A stretch of 64,000 nt of DNA from Cricetomys ansorgei (taxonomy: Eukaryota; Chordata; Mammalia; Rodentia; Nesomyidae), in NCBI GenBank assembly GCA_026225945.1, contig JAMJFZ010001222.1:1192501-1256500 (forward strand). The letters are read 5' to 3'. The notes under the pieces are model-generated. The model saw nothing but the letters and a program-made list of their open reading frames with translations, was not told the DNA's origin and did not search any database. Below, piece after piece: positions 20,460 through 31,964 of the stretch; position 1 is the first letter of the stretch; each line of letters opens with the position of its first letter. The position numbers and the translations under genes are program-made.

Positions 20460-21540
20460 CCAGCGCTGCGCCTTCCCCAGCCAATCAGGTGCAGACTCAA
20501 GAAGCTTTCAGACATTCACATTTCTGTAGTAATTTTCTTGTGTTCATAAATCTGATGACTTCACTTACCCTGGTTTTATAACAGGCTAAATCTGAAAAAT
20601 CAATCTGAATTTGCATTTAAAAATATTTCTATTTTTAGCAAGCTGAGCCAAGTTGATCCCCATGTTGGATGTAGCCCCCCAACCCTAGACACATGATATG
20701 TGCATATAAAAAATGCAGGTCTTTCTAGCTGCTTTTTATGCCATAAAAGAAAGCCCAACGAAATGAAAAACTCTTAATTAAATTTTAGAAAAAGATGAAG
20801 CTCACTTTCATGAGTAGTTTTTTTTTTTACTACTTCACTTAATTTATCATTTCTAAAAAGGCACTTGTGGCTTATTAGGAAAGTATTTAAGAATTAAAAT
20901 ACAAGTAGTAGTTAGACAAAAGTAACAAATTTAAAATCTTGTATTTTTTAGCTGATCATGTGGCTAGTTAAGGGTGAGAAATCCAGAATAATGTTCCACA
21001 GGGGACTAGATGCATGGCCAAGTCCTTACTGTCAAGCCCTTGCTTGCTGCATCCTGACTGCCGCCTCTCAGCCCTCCAATCCTTGCTCCCCTTTACCTGT
21101 CTCTCTATTTTCCACATGGCTCTTACACCCTCTATTTTGACTTATTTATTGCGTTTTTGGTTCATCATCTGCCCTCTTTCAGATTGACTCGCTTTCCGAG
21201 GCACTGACCGTCTTCTGTCTCAGTGCATGGGTGTGAGTGTGTTCTGTGCCTAGCACACAGATGGACCCTGCCTTAGGATGGATGGGAAATGTCTGCAAGG
21301 GTCTCTGGCTGCAGAGGAATAGACTGTGGGGATGTGTTTTTGAGACTTCGAGTAGGACTGAGGAGGACTGCAGCCATCTTAGGGAGGGGGTGGACCAGTG
21401 CCAAGAATGGTCAGATGCTGCTCCTCGTGTAGACAGTGTCACTGATGGACTGGGTCTCAGGGATGGAGAAGCAGAGAGACCAAGAAAGCAGTCTACTACT
21501 GAGCTATCTCCTCATTCTTCAAGAGCTTTTTAAAAATCTA
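20460..21540. other. Intronic sequence after exon d
   Basis: AT-rich to 20950, then mixed. Short open frames only; nothing recognised. Confidence 0.45.
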
Positions 21541-21547
21541 AAATTAC

Positions 21548-21712
21548 TGGCTGGACGTGGTAGTGCAGGCCTTTAATTCCAGGGCTGAGGAGTCATAGGT
21601 AGGTGGATCTCTAATAAAAGTTCAAGGCCAGCCTAGTCTACATACTGAGTTCTAAGCTAGCCAACACAACCTAGTGAGACCCTGTTAAAAAAAAAAAAAA
21701 AAAAAAAAGGGA
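21548..21712 (+). repeat. B1 SINE (sense)
   Basis: GGCTGGACGTGGTAGTGCAG, CAAGGCCAGCCTAGTCTAC and a 20-base A-run at the end. Confidence 0.85.
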
Positions 21713-21729
21713 GGGGGGAGGGGGAGGTG

Positions 21730-22000
21730 TTGAGAGTGGTGGTGTGAATGAGAATGGTCCCCAGAGGCCATTGGATTCCTGGTTCCCAGTTGGGAACTGT
21801 TGGGAAGGATTAGGAGGTATGGCCTTGTTGGAGGTGGATGTGTCATTGGGGGTGGGCTTTGAGGTTTCAAAAGCTCACAACAGACACAGTGTCTCTTTTT
21901 CTCTCTCTGTTGCCATGAAAATACATGCAGCTTTTCTTGCAGGGTATAGCTTTGATCTATTCCAGGGCCCCCAGGTAGTGCTGTTACTTAAGAGATAGAA
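21730..22000 (+). mobile_element. MaLR-type LTR fragment (sense)
   Basis: GTGGTGTGAATGAGAATGG, GGAAGGATTAGGAGGTATGG and GGTGGGCTTTGAGGTTTC, the 5' half of the LTR type seen at 25706. Confidence 0.75.
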
Positions 22001-22014
22001 GAGGTAGAGTGGCA

Positions 22015-22132
22015 AATAGTCCAGCACTGGGGTAGCAGAGACAAGAGGATTTTCCGTGAGTCTGAGGCTAACCTAGCCTATGTAACAAGCTCAGGCCAGC
22101 CAGGGTTAATAGTGAGGCCTTTTCCTCCTCAA
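22015..22132 (+). repeat. Old B1 SINE (sense)
   Basis: GTCCAGCACTGGGGTAG and GTGAGTCTGAGGCTAACCTA; diverged. Confidence 0.6.
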
Positions 22133-22134
22133 CC

Positions 22135-23160
22135 CCTTAGGTAGCACATTCTCAGATGGCTGTATGGCTGGGGAAGAAAGTTCTTGGCAGAGAGTGGGGC
22201 ATTGTTAAGTGGCTAGAAGGAGAGGAGCATATAAGAGGTGCTCAGAAGATAGCCAGTGTGACCAGGAAATGGGATTGCAAGAAGAAGCCGGAGGTAGGTG
22301 CTTGATTTTGTCAAGCAACAATAAGGATTTTGAATTTTGTTGTAAGAGATAATGTAAGCACTGAAGCTCATCTCAAGCAGGACTGGAAGAGTCCAGTTGG
22401 AGTTGCTTTGGTTGTAACGTGAAGAAGGGGCTTCTGTGTAGAGTGTAGTAATATGGTGGATCCAGGTGGATCTGTTAGGAAGCTACTGTAGAGAACTAGG
22501 CAAGAAGAGGCTATGCATTGGTACCAGACAGTGGTTCTCCAGTGGGACTGTTTGGCTTGGAAGATATTAAGCAATGCCTGACTGTTCTACCCAAGTGGAG
22601 AGTGACTGGCAGGCAGCAGGGTTGAAGCTGGGACTGCTGCCAGAGACATTGTTAGTGCAAAGAGCTATTCTCCGTACAAAGAACCACATGGACAAACATG
22701 TCAGGGGTGTGCAGAATAAGAAACCTGGTATAGGGTGATAGTGGTGGATTTACAGAGAACAACTAGAAAAGAAACAAACAATTAAAAATTTCACATACAT
22801 AAGTCTCATATTTTATACTCTGAAGTGAAGTTTTTCTGCTTTTATAATATTCCAAGTTTTTCTAGTTTCATGATAGTCCAGGAGGAAAAAAAATAGTAAG
22901 AATTAATTGGATGGTGACCCAGAAAATTAGCAGGTCAGTTGATCAAATTAGTTAAAAATGCAAAATGAACTGAATGATTAAACTTGAGAACTCTTTAAAA
23001 AACAGGAATACAGTGTTAAAGGAAAGCAGACCATGTAAGCTGAATGACTGTTCATTGTCAGTATATTTGGGGCACTGAAAAGAAAGCAATCCCCAAGATT
23101 GAACCCAGAGCTGTATAGAGAAGGTTGGGATTTCTGATTTTGACTTTTTAAAAACCTTAA
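22135..23160. other. Intronic sequence, unclassified
   Basis: Purine-rich at 22190-22620, then AT-rich. Possibly a degraded transposon; no motif allows a call. Confidence 0.35.
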
Positions 23161-23169
23161 AAAGTACTT

Positions 23170-23348
23170 ATTATTATTATTTTTTCCAGTGTGGGTGTTT
23201 TGCCTGCATGTATGTCTGTGCACCGTGTGCATGCATCCAGATCTGCTGGAACTGGGGTTACAGATGCGTGTGCGTTGCCATGTGGGTGTTGGGAACTGAA
23301 CTTGTGTCCTCTGGAAGAGCAGCCAGTGTTCGCGACTGCTAAGCCACC
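23170..23348 (-). repeat. B2-family SINE (antisense)
   Basis: GTGTTTTGCCTGCATGTATG, GAACTGGGGTTACAGATGCG and GAACTTGTGTCCTCTGGAAG. Confidence 0.9.
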
Positions 23349-23374
23349 TTAAACTTTTTTGTAACATTAAGATT

Positions 23375-23566
23375 TTTAAAATTTTATGTGTGTGTCTGTA
23401 TGAACATATATGCACACAAAGGTGTGTGCCATGATGTACACGTGGAGGTCTGTGAACTAGTGGGAATTGTTTCTCTCCTTCTACCACGTGGTTCCCAGGA
23501 ATTAAACTCAGGCCATCAGGTTGGGAGGAAAGTGCCTTTGCCCATTGAGCCATCTTGTTGGCTCAA
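23375..23566 (-). repeat. B2-family SINE (antisense)
   Basis: CACGTGGTTCCCAGGAATTA, AACTCAGGCCATCAGG and CCCATTGAGCCATCTTG. Confidence 0.8.
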
Positions 23567-24067
23567 AATTCCGTTTTCTATGTACTGTTTATCATAATGA
23601 GAAACGAATTAGGTAGCATCAGAATATCCAGACTAGAATAATTTGAATAACCCTCTTACCCCTTTTCTGTGGTAGCCTCTTAGTTTTGGGTAGGAGTTGT
23701 GTCCCGTTTGTGACCGAGCACTGTAGGTCACTTTTTCTCTGTACTTTGAGCAACAACTCTCACTTTTTAACATGGAGAACTAAATTATAGACAGAAAGAT
23801 AAAAACAAGTTGGTGGGTGTAAGAAGAACCATGTCAAACCGTGTATCTTATCTGAATTCCACAGCGACGTGGAAACACTATCTGTCTTGTTTGAGCTGAG
23901 CTTTCACATGGCACTTTTTGTTCAAGTCAAATAAACGGGAAATGGCCTAGCATCGGAACAGTAACGGATACTACAGCATTAAAGTGTGACGATTAAAGAC
24001 GGAAGAGCAGCAGCTGTTTTAAATAGATGAGCAGAGAGAGTGTGCTTCAGGAGACTTCTGTGAAAGT

Positions 24068-24212
24068 CTTGGGCGTGGTGTCCATGCCTGTAATCCCATC
24101 ACTCAGCAGGATAGGTCAGGACGAAGCTAAATTCCAGGCCACAATGGGATACACAGCGAGATTATGTCTGAAGGAAAAGAAACGCAGGAAAACATAAACT
24201 TCGTGAAAAAAA
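24068..24212 (+). repeat. Old B1 SINE (sense)
   Basis: GGGCGTGGTGTCCATGCCTG and AATCCCATCACTCAGCAGG, ending in an A-rich tail. Confidence 0.75.
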
Positions 24213-24584
24213 AAAGATTTAAGATTAAAAAAGGCAAAAATATGAGCTGAAAACTTGTTTACTGAGAGATCATCTGAAATTAAGAAAGATAATGAAGTAA
24301 GAAGATATTAAATCCATTAATATCAGTCTTAGAGCCATCAAAGTGTGGGGAGTGAATGAGTGATGTAGGAACACTAACTTAAGAAGCTTGGCAGAATATG
24401 GGACCAGACCACAGAGAACGGAAGGGGGGTGGGGCACGGTAAGTTAGTCCCTGGAGAGCAAGCCTGTGATGTAACTTCATTGAAGAGAATTGTTTGAAGT
24501 GAGGAAAAGTCACTCAAACCAGGAATTGTGTGAGAAGTAATTCTGACCTGGTGAGGGGCGCTACAGACATTGGAGCGATTGTGT

Positions 24585-24690
24585 CACCATTTTGTGTGGT
24601 CCAGGAGAGCTTCACACTTGGGACCCTCCTCCCTCAGCACTACAGATGCTGAGATTATAAAGATGAGCAACTCTGTGCAGCCTTCCTTTA
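24585..24690 (-). repeat. Old B1 SINE (antisense)
   Basis: CCTCCTCCCTCAGCACTACA and GATGCTGAGATTATAAAGATG; diverged. Confidence 0.5.
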
Positions 24691-24789
24691 GGGTTTATAA
24701 TATGCATTTTACTTTCTAAATCACCAGAAAAGAAAAGGAAAAAAAAAGAATTAAAGAATGCTTCTCAGAGCAAAATCTATAAACCAGCC

Positions 24790-25704
24790 CGAATGTGTGA
24801 CTATAAACTGTGAAACAAGATTATACAATCCAGTGACAGGAAATACCAGCGGTGGCGTTTCCCTGTTAACCCTCTTTTTGAGCTAAGTAAGCTCCTAGCT
24901 AAATGACCTTCTTGTAAATAACTGTAAGAAATTCTGAGCACAATACTAACACAGTTCTCTGGGGGTCCCGGAGAATGAAAACAGCAGGCAGATTCCAGAG
25001 GGACACAGAACTTAGAGCACAGTGTGGGCTCTAGAGCCTGCCGAAGGCATTGCTGAATTGGCGTCTGCAGTTCTGTTTGAAAACCCACAGATTTTGTGGC
25101 CTGAAGCATCAGATTAAAGAGTTTGAGGTGAGGAGTTCTGCCCCACAGAGAACTAGACTGGAATAGCTCCAAGCTCTGTGTTCAAATCTTACCCGAACTT
25201 GAAACTTCCAAACCTCAAAAAGCAGCATAACATCTCTCTGCTCTCAGCTTGGTTAGCCTAGAACCATCTGCAGATTAGTACAACACGCCTCTCAGTTTGT
25301 CTATAAAGGCATTTCCAGAAATAATTAAGGGGAAATACCTTCCTGAACTTGGGAAGCAGCACCCCAAAGCTGGGGCCCAACTGACATAAAAGGGAAGGGC
25401 AGTCTTGGAGCTGGGTGCTCTCACCCCATCATTGGCTAGTGACAGCTCACTTGGGCTGCCACACCCTCGTTGCCACGCTGGACTGAAATTGCTAAATAAC
25501 AACTTTGTTCCCCTAAGTTGTTTTCACACCAGTGAGACATCTAACACAGAAAACTGATAATAAGAATTGGGGTCATTGCTGTGAGCTTACCTGGTGATGT
25601 GCTGTAGTAGCCTTTGGAACCGGCTTTGTGAGGAATTTGGGAAAGTTGAGTGACCTAGCCACAGGAATCCTGGAATGTTGCAAGACCAACAGTGATTGGG
25701 GCAT
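24790..25704. other. Unclassified intron stretch, perhaps old LTR-related
   Basis: The right part (CACCAGTGAGACATCTAACA to GTAGCCTTTGGAACCGGC, 25530-25625) resembles sequence that often lies beside rodent MaLR LTRs, so it may be internal or LTR sequence of the element at 25706. The rest is unrecognised. Confidence 0.35.
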
Positions 25705-25705
25705 G

Positions 25706-26070
25706 TGGTTTGAATGAGTGGCTCCCATGCGCTCATCTATTTGAATGCTTAGTCACCAGGGGGTAGAACTGTCTGAGAAGGATTAGAAGGACTAGGAGCT
25801 GTGTCCCTGTTGAAGGAGGCGTGTTGCTGTGGGTGACTGTGAGGTTTCAGAAGCCCACACCGGGCCCAGTCTCTCTCTCTCTCTCTCTGCCTGCTGCCCA
25901 TGGATCAGGATGTAAAGCTCTCAGCCACTGCTCCAGCGCCAGGCCTGTCTTCCTCTTGCCATGATGATCATGGACTAACCCTCTGAAACTGTAAGCAAGC
26001 CCCCAGTTAAATGCTTTATTTTATGAGTTGCCTTGGTCATGGTATCTCTTCACAGCAACATTGAGATACG
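25706..26070 (+). mobile_element. MaLR-type LTR, nearly complete
   Basis: GTGGTTTGAATGAGTGGC start, GAGAAGGATTAGAAGGA, a CT microsatellite at 25869-25887, CTCAGCCACTGCTCCAGC, CATGATGATCATGGACTAAC, and an end at ATGGTATCTCTTCACAGC. The motif order matches rodent MaLR LTRs. Confidence 0.85.
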
Positions 26071-26271
26071 TGAGAGCTCAGAAGCTGAGGATTGCTGCTG
26101 GGTAGTGAGGACGCTGGGTCGGGGTGGGGGGAGCTGGGGGGAGGCTGGTGGCAGAGGGGGGAAGCTAGAGTGCGTGTTACCTGCGGCAAAACACTTGTCC
26201 ATGTTTTGTGGAAGGTTGAATAATTGGAGGAGGTGGAGGTACTCCCCCCCTCTTTCTTTTAAAAAAAGTGA

Positions 26272-26432
26272 TTTATTGTTGGGTGTAGTGGTGCATGCCT
26301 TTAATCCCAGCACTTGGGAGGCCAAGGCAGATGGATCTCTGAGTTCCGGGCCAGCCTAGTTGACATAGCGAATTCCAGGACAGCCAGGGCTGCTCACAGA
26401 GGAACCCTGTCTCTAACACCCCCACAAAGTGA
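26272..26432 (+). repeat. B1 SINE (sense)
   Basis: TTGGGTGTAGTGGTGCATGC, TTTAATCCCAGCACTTGG and GAGGAACCCTGTCTCTAAC. Confidence 0.92.
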
Positions 26433-26509
26433 TTCATTGTATAATGTATGTATATCTAATGTGTATAAGTGGATATGTAAAATTAACATGCATAATTTAA
26501 TATGTATAA

Positions 26510-26692
26510 TGATGCATATGTGTGTGGTCTCTGTGTGCGTGTGTGCATGAGTGCCAGTGCCCTCGGAGCCAGAGGCAATGGATGTCTCACGGGCGCTAGA
26601 GTGACAGGTACTGTGAGCTGCTGAATGAGTTCTGGGAATCAAACGCAGGTCCTCTGTTAAACACTGAGCCATCTCTACAACCTCTAGAAGAG
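26510..26692 (-). repeat. B2-family SINE (antisense)
   Basis: GGCGCTAGAGTGACAGGTAC, GAATCAAACGCAGGTCCTC and CACTGAGCCATCTCTACAAC. Confidence 0.85.
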
Positions 26693-26939
26693 GTAATTTC
26701 AGAATGGTCTAGAATTCAGGCTGTGGCATTGTTATTGATGTTTACTTTTAGCTTAGTCTACAGTAAGAGTTGTGACCAAACCGCAGAACAGCCAGGTTTG
26801 AAAATTTTTTCAGTTTACCCAGGGGAAAAAAGTATCTGTAAAATTAGGGACCAAGGAAAATAGTTGGCCACTGAAGAAATTAAAGCCATTTAAAAGAAAC
26901 CAGGTACTTTACATAGGAAAATAGAAAAGGTACCTCAGG

Positions 26940-27095
26940 GGCTGGCCAAAACTCATCTGTCACAGGGTCAGCCTGGGCTACATAGTGAGTTCAAGGCTAG
27001 CCTGGGCTGCATAGTGAGTTCAAGGCAAGCCTGGGCTGCATAGTGAGTTCAAGGCAAGCCTGGGCTGCATAGTGAGTTCAAGGCTAGCCTGGGCT
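26940..27095 (+). repeat. 29-bp tandem array derived from a B1 segment
   Basis: The unit GCCTGGGCTGCATAGTGAG plus TTCAAGGCAA repeats with a 29-bp step four to five times. GCCTGGGCTACATAGTGAG is the central segment of a sense B1-type SINE, so part of one element seems to have been multiplied in place. Confidence 0.85.
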
Positions 27096-27099
27096 TGTA

Positions 27100-27475
27100 T
27101 TGTTCTTAGGTCTCTTTGGGTCTGCCATATGCCCACAGGTCACAGGATGGTTCAAGAAACCCCTATTTTTCTTAGCATTTTCACAGTACTGGGTTCTAAT
27201 TCTGCCAATTACTGGCAAATTGTCTGTTTAAACCCTGAATGTTTGCTTATAAACTGTATAAATGATTGTATAAAATGTACAAATGATTGACCTTTTATGG
27301 TTATGGTGGTTATGTGGAATACTTAGCAAATATGAAGCTATTGTTTCAGTTTCTGCTGCTTTTGCCTTCAGCTCTCATTTCAGGGCATGCACAGTAAGAG
27401 TTAATGGCTGTATGTTGAACTGATTTCAAGCTGCAGTTTCTCTCTCCTTCTCTGCCTCTCCCTGTTCCTTCTCTC
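27100..27475. other. Intronic unique sequence
   Basis: Nothing recognised apart from a CT-rich stretch from 27434. Confidence 0.45.
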
Positions 27476-27477
27476 TC

Positions 27478-27578
27478 TCCCATTAGAGTCTCACTCTGTA
27501 TCTCAGACTCCCTGGGCTCTCTTTCCTCCTGCCTTCACCTCTCCAGTGCTGTAGGAGCACGCACCACTTGCCCGGCTG
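27478..27578 (-). repeat. Old B1 SINE (antisense)
   Basis: GAGTCTCACTCTGTATCTC, TCCTGCCTTCACCTCTCCAG and GCACGCACCACTTGCCCGGC. Confidence 0.65.
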
Positions 27579-27579
27579 T

Positions 27580-28975
27580 GACATTACAATTTGCAATCAA
27601 AAGGAAAACTTAATTTGGTATGGCATTTACAGATTTAGCAAAACATTGTTTGCACTTCAGTTTTATTGTTGAGGAAAACCAAATACTCTGCTGTAGACGG
27701 TGCTGTAGAAAAAGTACTCGAGCTTCCTGGGTTGACCTGGCTGTACAGCCGTGTCGATCGGTTTACAAATGTTGATTTTTCCACTTGTGCAGAAGAAACG
27801 CAGTGTGTTAAATATGCGAGGTCCCTACCTATGTGGGTTGGTTACAGAAACTAATAAAATATTTTTTAAATAATGAAAGAGAAAAGATAAATTGCGGTTG
27901 CTGCTTAAATGGTGTAGAGGTGCCCTCTAAAAGGAATCTATGATAAAGTACTGTCTTAGAAGGATAAGTCATATTGACCCCATAGAGCCATGTAAATATT
28001 TTATGTCAGGAAATATTTTATAGGAAAATTCCTTTGAATTACCTTTTTAAAATGCTTATCTAACTCCAAACCAGTTTGTACATGTGTAAAGAGGCATTAT
28101 TCATCCTCTTGGTTTTGAAACTTGAATTTTAAAGAAAAGATCTGCTATCTGCGTGCATCTCCACAGTACTGATGCGCTGAGCATTACTTTAAAAATCCTC
28201 TTTGCATGCATTTCATCTTTAAGTATTATTACAGTTATTCATTCTGGAGAGTTTAGAGGTCCTCATACCAATCTCTACAAAATGAATGTCCCACAATCCA
28301 GTCTTCTGTCTTATATACCCAAGTGTTCATTTAGAAATCATTTTATAAAACCACAGACAAGAACTGTGATTTTTTTTTTTTTTCTGGCTCAGAATGAGTC
28401 CATAACAAAGATTCTCACTATCGAACTTTGTCCGCAGTGAAGGCAAATATGTCATCGCTGCCAGAGCTGGGGAGTTTTGAACCGGTATTCAGTAAATAAT
28501 GGCAACAGTTAATATAAATATAGTATGAAATCTTTACATCTAAGAAAGTTAAAACTAAATGTGAAAAACTTTGTAACTAAATAACATTTCAGGAAATGGA
28601 TCTATTGTATTACAAGTAGCATAAGATTTGAATTACAGAGAAACTCTTCAATTTAATGACTACAACCCCTTTTCCATTATGCGTTCCATTAAAGCCTAAA
28701 GATTTTTCAAGCCAACTGATTTCTGCCTAGGATTCTGTCTAAAAAAATCCCCTCAGAGCATAGTGTTTTGAATCACATGTCTTTGTAAAGGCTGAATTTT
28801 TAAAAATTTAACCCTTTGAAATATTAAATCTGTAAGAATTAACAGCTAATATTTTCCTTCAACTTTGTTGAATGGAAATCTTTTAATCCAGAACAAGTGA
28901 TCCTTCATGCTTTCATTGACCTCAACATTCCCAAGGCACACGCTTCTCAGGCTTCAAATACAGCCTCCTCTGTCA
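27580..28975. other. Repeat-poor AT-rich intron sequence
   Basis: About 1.4 kb without SINE signatures. No exon recognised. Confidence 0.45.
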
Positions 28976-28982
28976 CCAAAAA

Positions 28983-29128
28983 AAAAGCAGGGTGGCGCAC
29001 GCTTTTAACCTCAGCACTCCTTGGGCAGAGGCAGGTGGATCTCTGTGACTTTGAGGCCGACTTGGTCTGTGTGGTGAGTTCCAGGACAGACAGCCAGAGC
29101 CACACAGTGAGTCCTTGTCTCAAAAAAA
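28983..29128 (+). repeat. B1 SINE (sense)
   Basis: GCAGGGTGGCGCACGCTTTT, AGCACTCCTTGGGCAGAGG and GAGTTCCAGGACAGACAGCC. Confidence 0.88.
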
Positions 29129-29129
29129 T

Positions 29130-29500
29130 GTTGATACACATCTCATTGTCGAAACCATCACCCCAGCCGCACAGCAGAGACTTCTGTTTCTTCCCGGAGT
29201 CCCCTGTGTCCTTTGTCGTCGCTGTTACTGTAGATGGACTTGCCTTTTCTACAGCTTCATTCCAAGGGAGCTATCCGGTGCACCTTGGGTGGGGTCTGCT
29301 TTCTTCTGAGATTTGCCTTTGGTGCATTTAGTCCGACTTTTTGCTGCAGAATGGTATTTCATCGTGCAGATTGTGTGATCTGTTCACCTAATACTGCACG
29401 TTTGGATTGCTTCCAGGTTGGGGATGTTACAAGTAAAACTTGAGGATTTTTTTTTGTTTTGCCTCTTACTTTTATGACTAAAGCTGCTAGAATATGGACT
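29130..29500 (-). repeat. Old mammalian L1 3' fragment (antisense)
   Basis: TGCAGAATGGTATTTCATCG, GGATTGCTTCCAGGTTGGGG and GACTAAAGCTGCTAGAATATG follow, in order, the antisense L1M 3' text. Confidence 0.55.
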
Positions 29501-29582
29501 GAGTTTTAAAAATTAACATTTTCACTTTTCCTTACTTTCTGTCATTTATGGATGTTAAGTCTCACACAGCACCTTTCTTGTG

Positions 29583-29660
29583 AGTGGGGTCTGGGGATTG
29601 AACCTAGGCCTCACACATGCTAGGAAAACACTTTGCCACGGAGGCACGCCCCAGCACCCA
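29583..29660 (-). repeat. tRNA-like (ID/B4-type) SINE fragment (antisense)
   Basis: CTGGGGATTGAACCTAGGCC, CACACATGCTAGG and CACGCCCCAGCACCC. Confidence 0.75.
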
Positions 29661-29664
29661 CTAC

Positions 29665-30220
29665 GGTTTTCTGCACCTCTCCGGCAGCCTTTGGCAATTG
29701 GTGAAAACTATGGAAATAACTTAAAGCCCATTTTCTTCATTTTATCCATTTTACTCAATAGAGGTATAGATAATAGAAAGGAAGAACTCTCACGTTGACT
29801 TTGACGCCCTCATAGCCCGGCCGGCTCTATCTGCCTTTTGTGATGTCCCTAAGTCAGAATTTTAGATGCAGAGCGATGAAGCCTCTCCTTGATTACTACC
29901 GAGCATATGCAAACTCTTCCTTCACTTTAATGATGCCATGATGAGTATTTCTAAGGAGAATAAATGTTTCTTAATGACCATTTTATTTTCATAAAAATAT
30001 GCCAATTGAAATATATCGCAGTTATTAAATTTTCTCTAAATAGGAAAGTATAGAAAAGACCCTATAATGCTATACTTTGAAAAACTGAGACACAGTGTCA
30101 TCTAATTTGAGGAAACTTTTTTACTGTTTCCATCTTTATAGTTATTTTTTAAAAACCCAATAGCTTTATAGAATGCCTATAAAACACAATTGTTGCAATT
30201 TGCAATTTGATGCAATAAGA
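29665..30220. other. Intronic unique sequence
   Basis: AT-rich; nothing recognised. Confidence 0.45.
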
Positions 30221-30227
30221 TTTCAAA

Positions 30228-30390
30228 GCCTTTTTTTTTTTTTTTTTTTGAGGCAGGGTTTCTCTGTTGTAACTCTGGCTGTCCTGGAACTCACTCTGTA
30301 GACCAGGCTGTCTTCAAACTTACAGAGATCTGCCTGCCTCTGCCTCCCCAGTGCTGGGAGTAAAGGTGTGTGCCACCACCACCTGGCAAG
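30228..30390 (-). repeat. B1 SINE (antisense), young
   Basis: T-run, GAGGCAGGGTTTCTCTGTTG, CTCTGGCTGTCCTGGAACTC and GTGTGTGCCACCACCACC. Confidence 0.95.
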
Positions 30391-30444
30391 ATTTCAAAGT
30401 TTTGAAAAAATATTTCTAAGAAGTTCACTTAAAAAACCATTTTT

Positions 30445-30642
30445 AAGGTTTTAATATTATTTTTACGTATGCATGTGTCTCTGCATGCTTGTGTGAGCAT
30501 GTGCCCGAAGATGCCTGCAGATGTCAGAAGAAGGCCTGTGATTCTGAATGGTGGTGAGCTGCCTAACACTGTTCTGGGAATGGAACTCTGGCCTTCTGTA
30601 AAAGTGCCAAGTGCTCTAACTACTGAGCCATCTCTACAACTG
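30445..30642 (-). repeat. B2-family SINE (antisense)
   Basis: GTGTGAGCATGTGCCCGAAG, GGTGGTGAGCTGCCTAACAC and CTACTGAGCCATCTCTACAA. Confidence 0.85.
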
Positions 30643-30654
30643 CCTTTTTCTTTT

Positions 30655-30780
30655 ATAAGGATTTGTTTGGTTATTTATTTATGTATATGAGTGTGGATAT
30701 GTGCACACGTATGTGTATGCTCAAGAAGGCTAGAATATGTTTCAGGATGCCCTGGAGTAAGAGCAGCTGTGAGCCCCTGT
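30655..30780 (-). repeat. B2-family SINE, partial (antisense)
   Basis: ATGTGCACACGTATGTGTATG and GATGCCCTGGAGTAAGAGC; truncated before the tRNA-like end. Confidence 0.5.
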
Positions 30781-30781
30781 G

Positions 30782-31206
30782 GTGATTTTTCAAGATAAGA
30801 TAATTCTATATAATGTAAGCTGACTTCAACCAGAATCTTGAGCCTCTGCCTCCTGAATATTACTGTCAACATGTGCGCCTCCTGAGCACTGCAGTTACAT
30901 ATGTGTGCCTCCTGAGTACCGCAGGTACATATGTGCGCCTCCTGAGCACCGCAGGTACATATGTGCGCCTCCTGAGCACCGCAGGTACATATGTGTGCCT
31001 CCTGAGCACCGCAGGTACATATGTGTGCCTCCTGAGCAGCGCAGGTACATATGTGCGCCTCCTGAGCAGCGCAGGTACATATGTGTGCCTCCTGAGCACC
31101 GCAGGTACATATGTGTGCCTCCTGAGCACCGCAGGTACATATGTGTGCCTCCTGAGCACCGCAGGTACATATGTGTGCCTCCTGAGCACCGCAGGTACAT
31201 ATGTGT
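30782..31206. repeat. 30-bp minisatellite (11 copies) next to a B1 remnant
   Basis: From 30871 a unit GCCTCCTGAGCACCGCAGG plus TACATATGTGT recurs every 30 bases, with C/T and C/G variants. The flank 30782-30870 reads TTTTTCAAGATAAGATAATT and GCCTCTGCCTCCTGAATATT, a degraded antisense B1 whose GCCTCCTGAGTGCTGGGATT box matches the unit. Since 30 is a multiple of three, several frames stay open on both strands (decapeptide repeats); none has coding support. Confidence 0.95.
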
Positions 31207-31209
31207 ATG

Positions 31210-31900
31210 TTTGCTGTTCTGTTTGGCAAAGTCTTTCTTTAAAAGAAAAGTATAAAAACTTTAAGGTCTTTTGCCATTTTCTTTTTGTTTGCTTTTGAAA
31301 TTAAGTATATTTATGTATGTACCTGTATTCTGTGTAAACATACATTCACTGAGACCCATACATATGTTGACAACATCCCCATAAGAAAATATTGCCAGTG
31401 ATATAATCACCTTGTGGTTTAGACTGGTAAGAAGACCATTTGACTCTTAGACAGTTCCTTTACACTGACCTTTCTCTATCTCCTTATCAAACATGGGACC
31501 TTGGTACAAATTCAGGGGCAGTTTTGGCTATTGATATGTTTTCTAAAAAAGTTAATTTTATATGACTTTTAATTAATTACTGAGAACTTATAAGGCAAAA
31601 AAAGATTCTTTTGTTGAATCACTGACGTGGGACTCCGGAAGGCATGTCTTCACCCTCCCTGATGTGTCTTCCTGCACTTAGGCCCAAGTAGCTGGCATGC
31701 TTCTGATCCCCTTTCTGTGGCTGCTAATTTTTTTCTTCTATTAAAAATGCAGTGAATCTTGGTACTGTCTGAATAGGAATAATTTTGGTTATTTTTTTGC
31801 TTGTGCTCACTTAATCAGTAGAAAGCTTCATTTCCCAGAGTAGAAGATAAAGTATCATTGTAATTGAAGCTAAGAAAAAGCTAATGCATTTGTTTGTTTC
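31210..31900. other. Intronic sequence before exon e
   Basis: AT-rich unique sequence. Nothing recognised. Confidence 0.45.
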
Positions 31901-31902
31901 AG

Positions 31903-31961
31903 ATCTCTATAAAAATGGACTCCAGAGAGCTAACTTTGTACCATTTATAGCTGTCCTGAAG
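31903..31961 (+). CDS. Afg1l: Afg1l coding exon e
   Basis: This 59-nt exon completes the Asp codon split after sensor-1 and reads DLYKNGLQRANFVPFIAVLK, ending in phase 0. The PP-E/D-LY-NGLQR-FVPFI pattern after sensor-1 is a hallmark of the AFG1 family; the conserved arginine in NGLQR sits where nucleotide-contacting arginines are expected (family knowledge, not shown here). The acceptor is gtttcag/a and the donor is aag/gtaagg. The next intron is the longest seen, about 31.4 kb. Confidence 0.94.
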
Positions 31962-31964
31962 GTA

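Noticed and set aside
22978..23553. 191-codon minus-strand frame
   Set aside because: It covers two antisense B2-family SINEs and has no conserved domain.
30675..31298. Decapeptide-repeat proteins of 101-184 codons on both strands
   Set aside because: The 30-bp array is a multiple of three, so every frame without a stop repeats; it derives from a B1 SINE.
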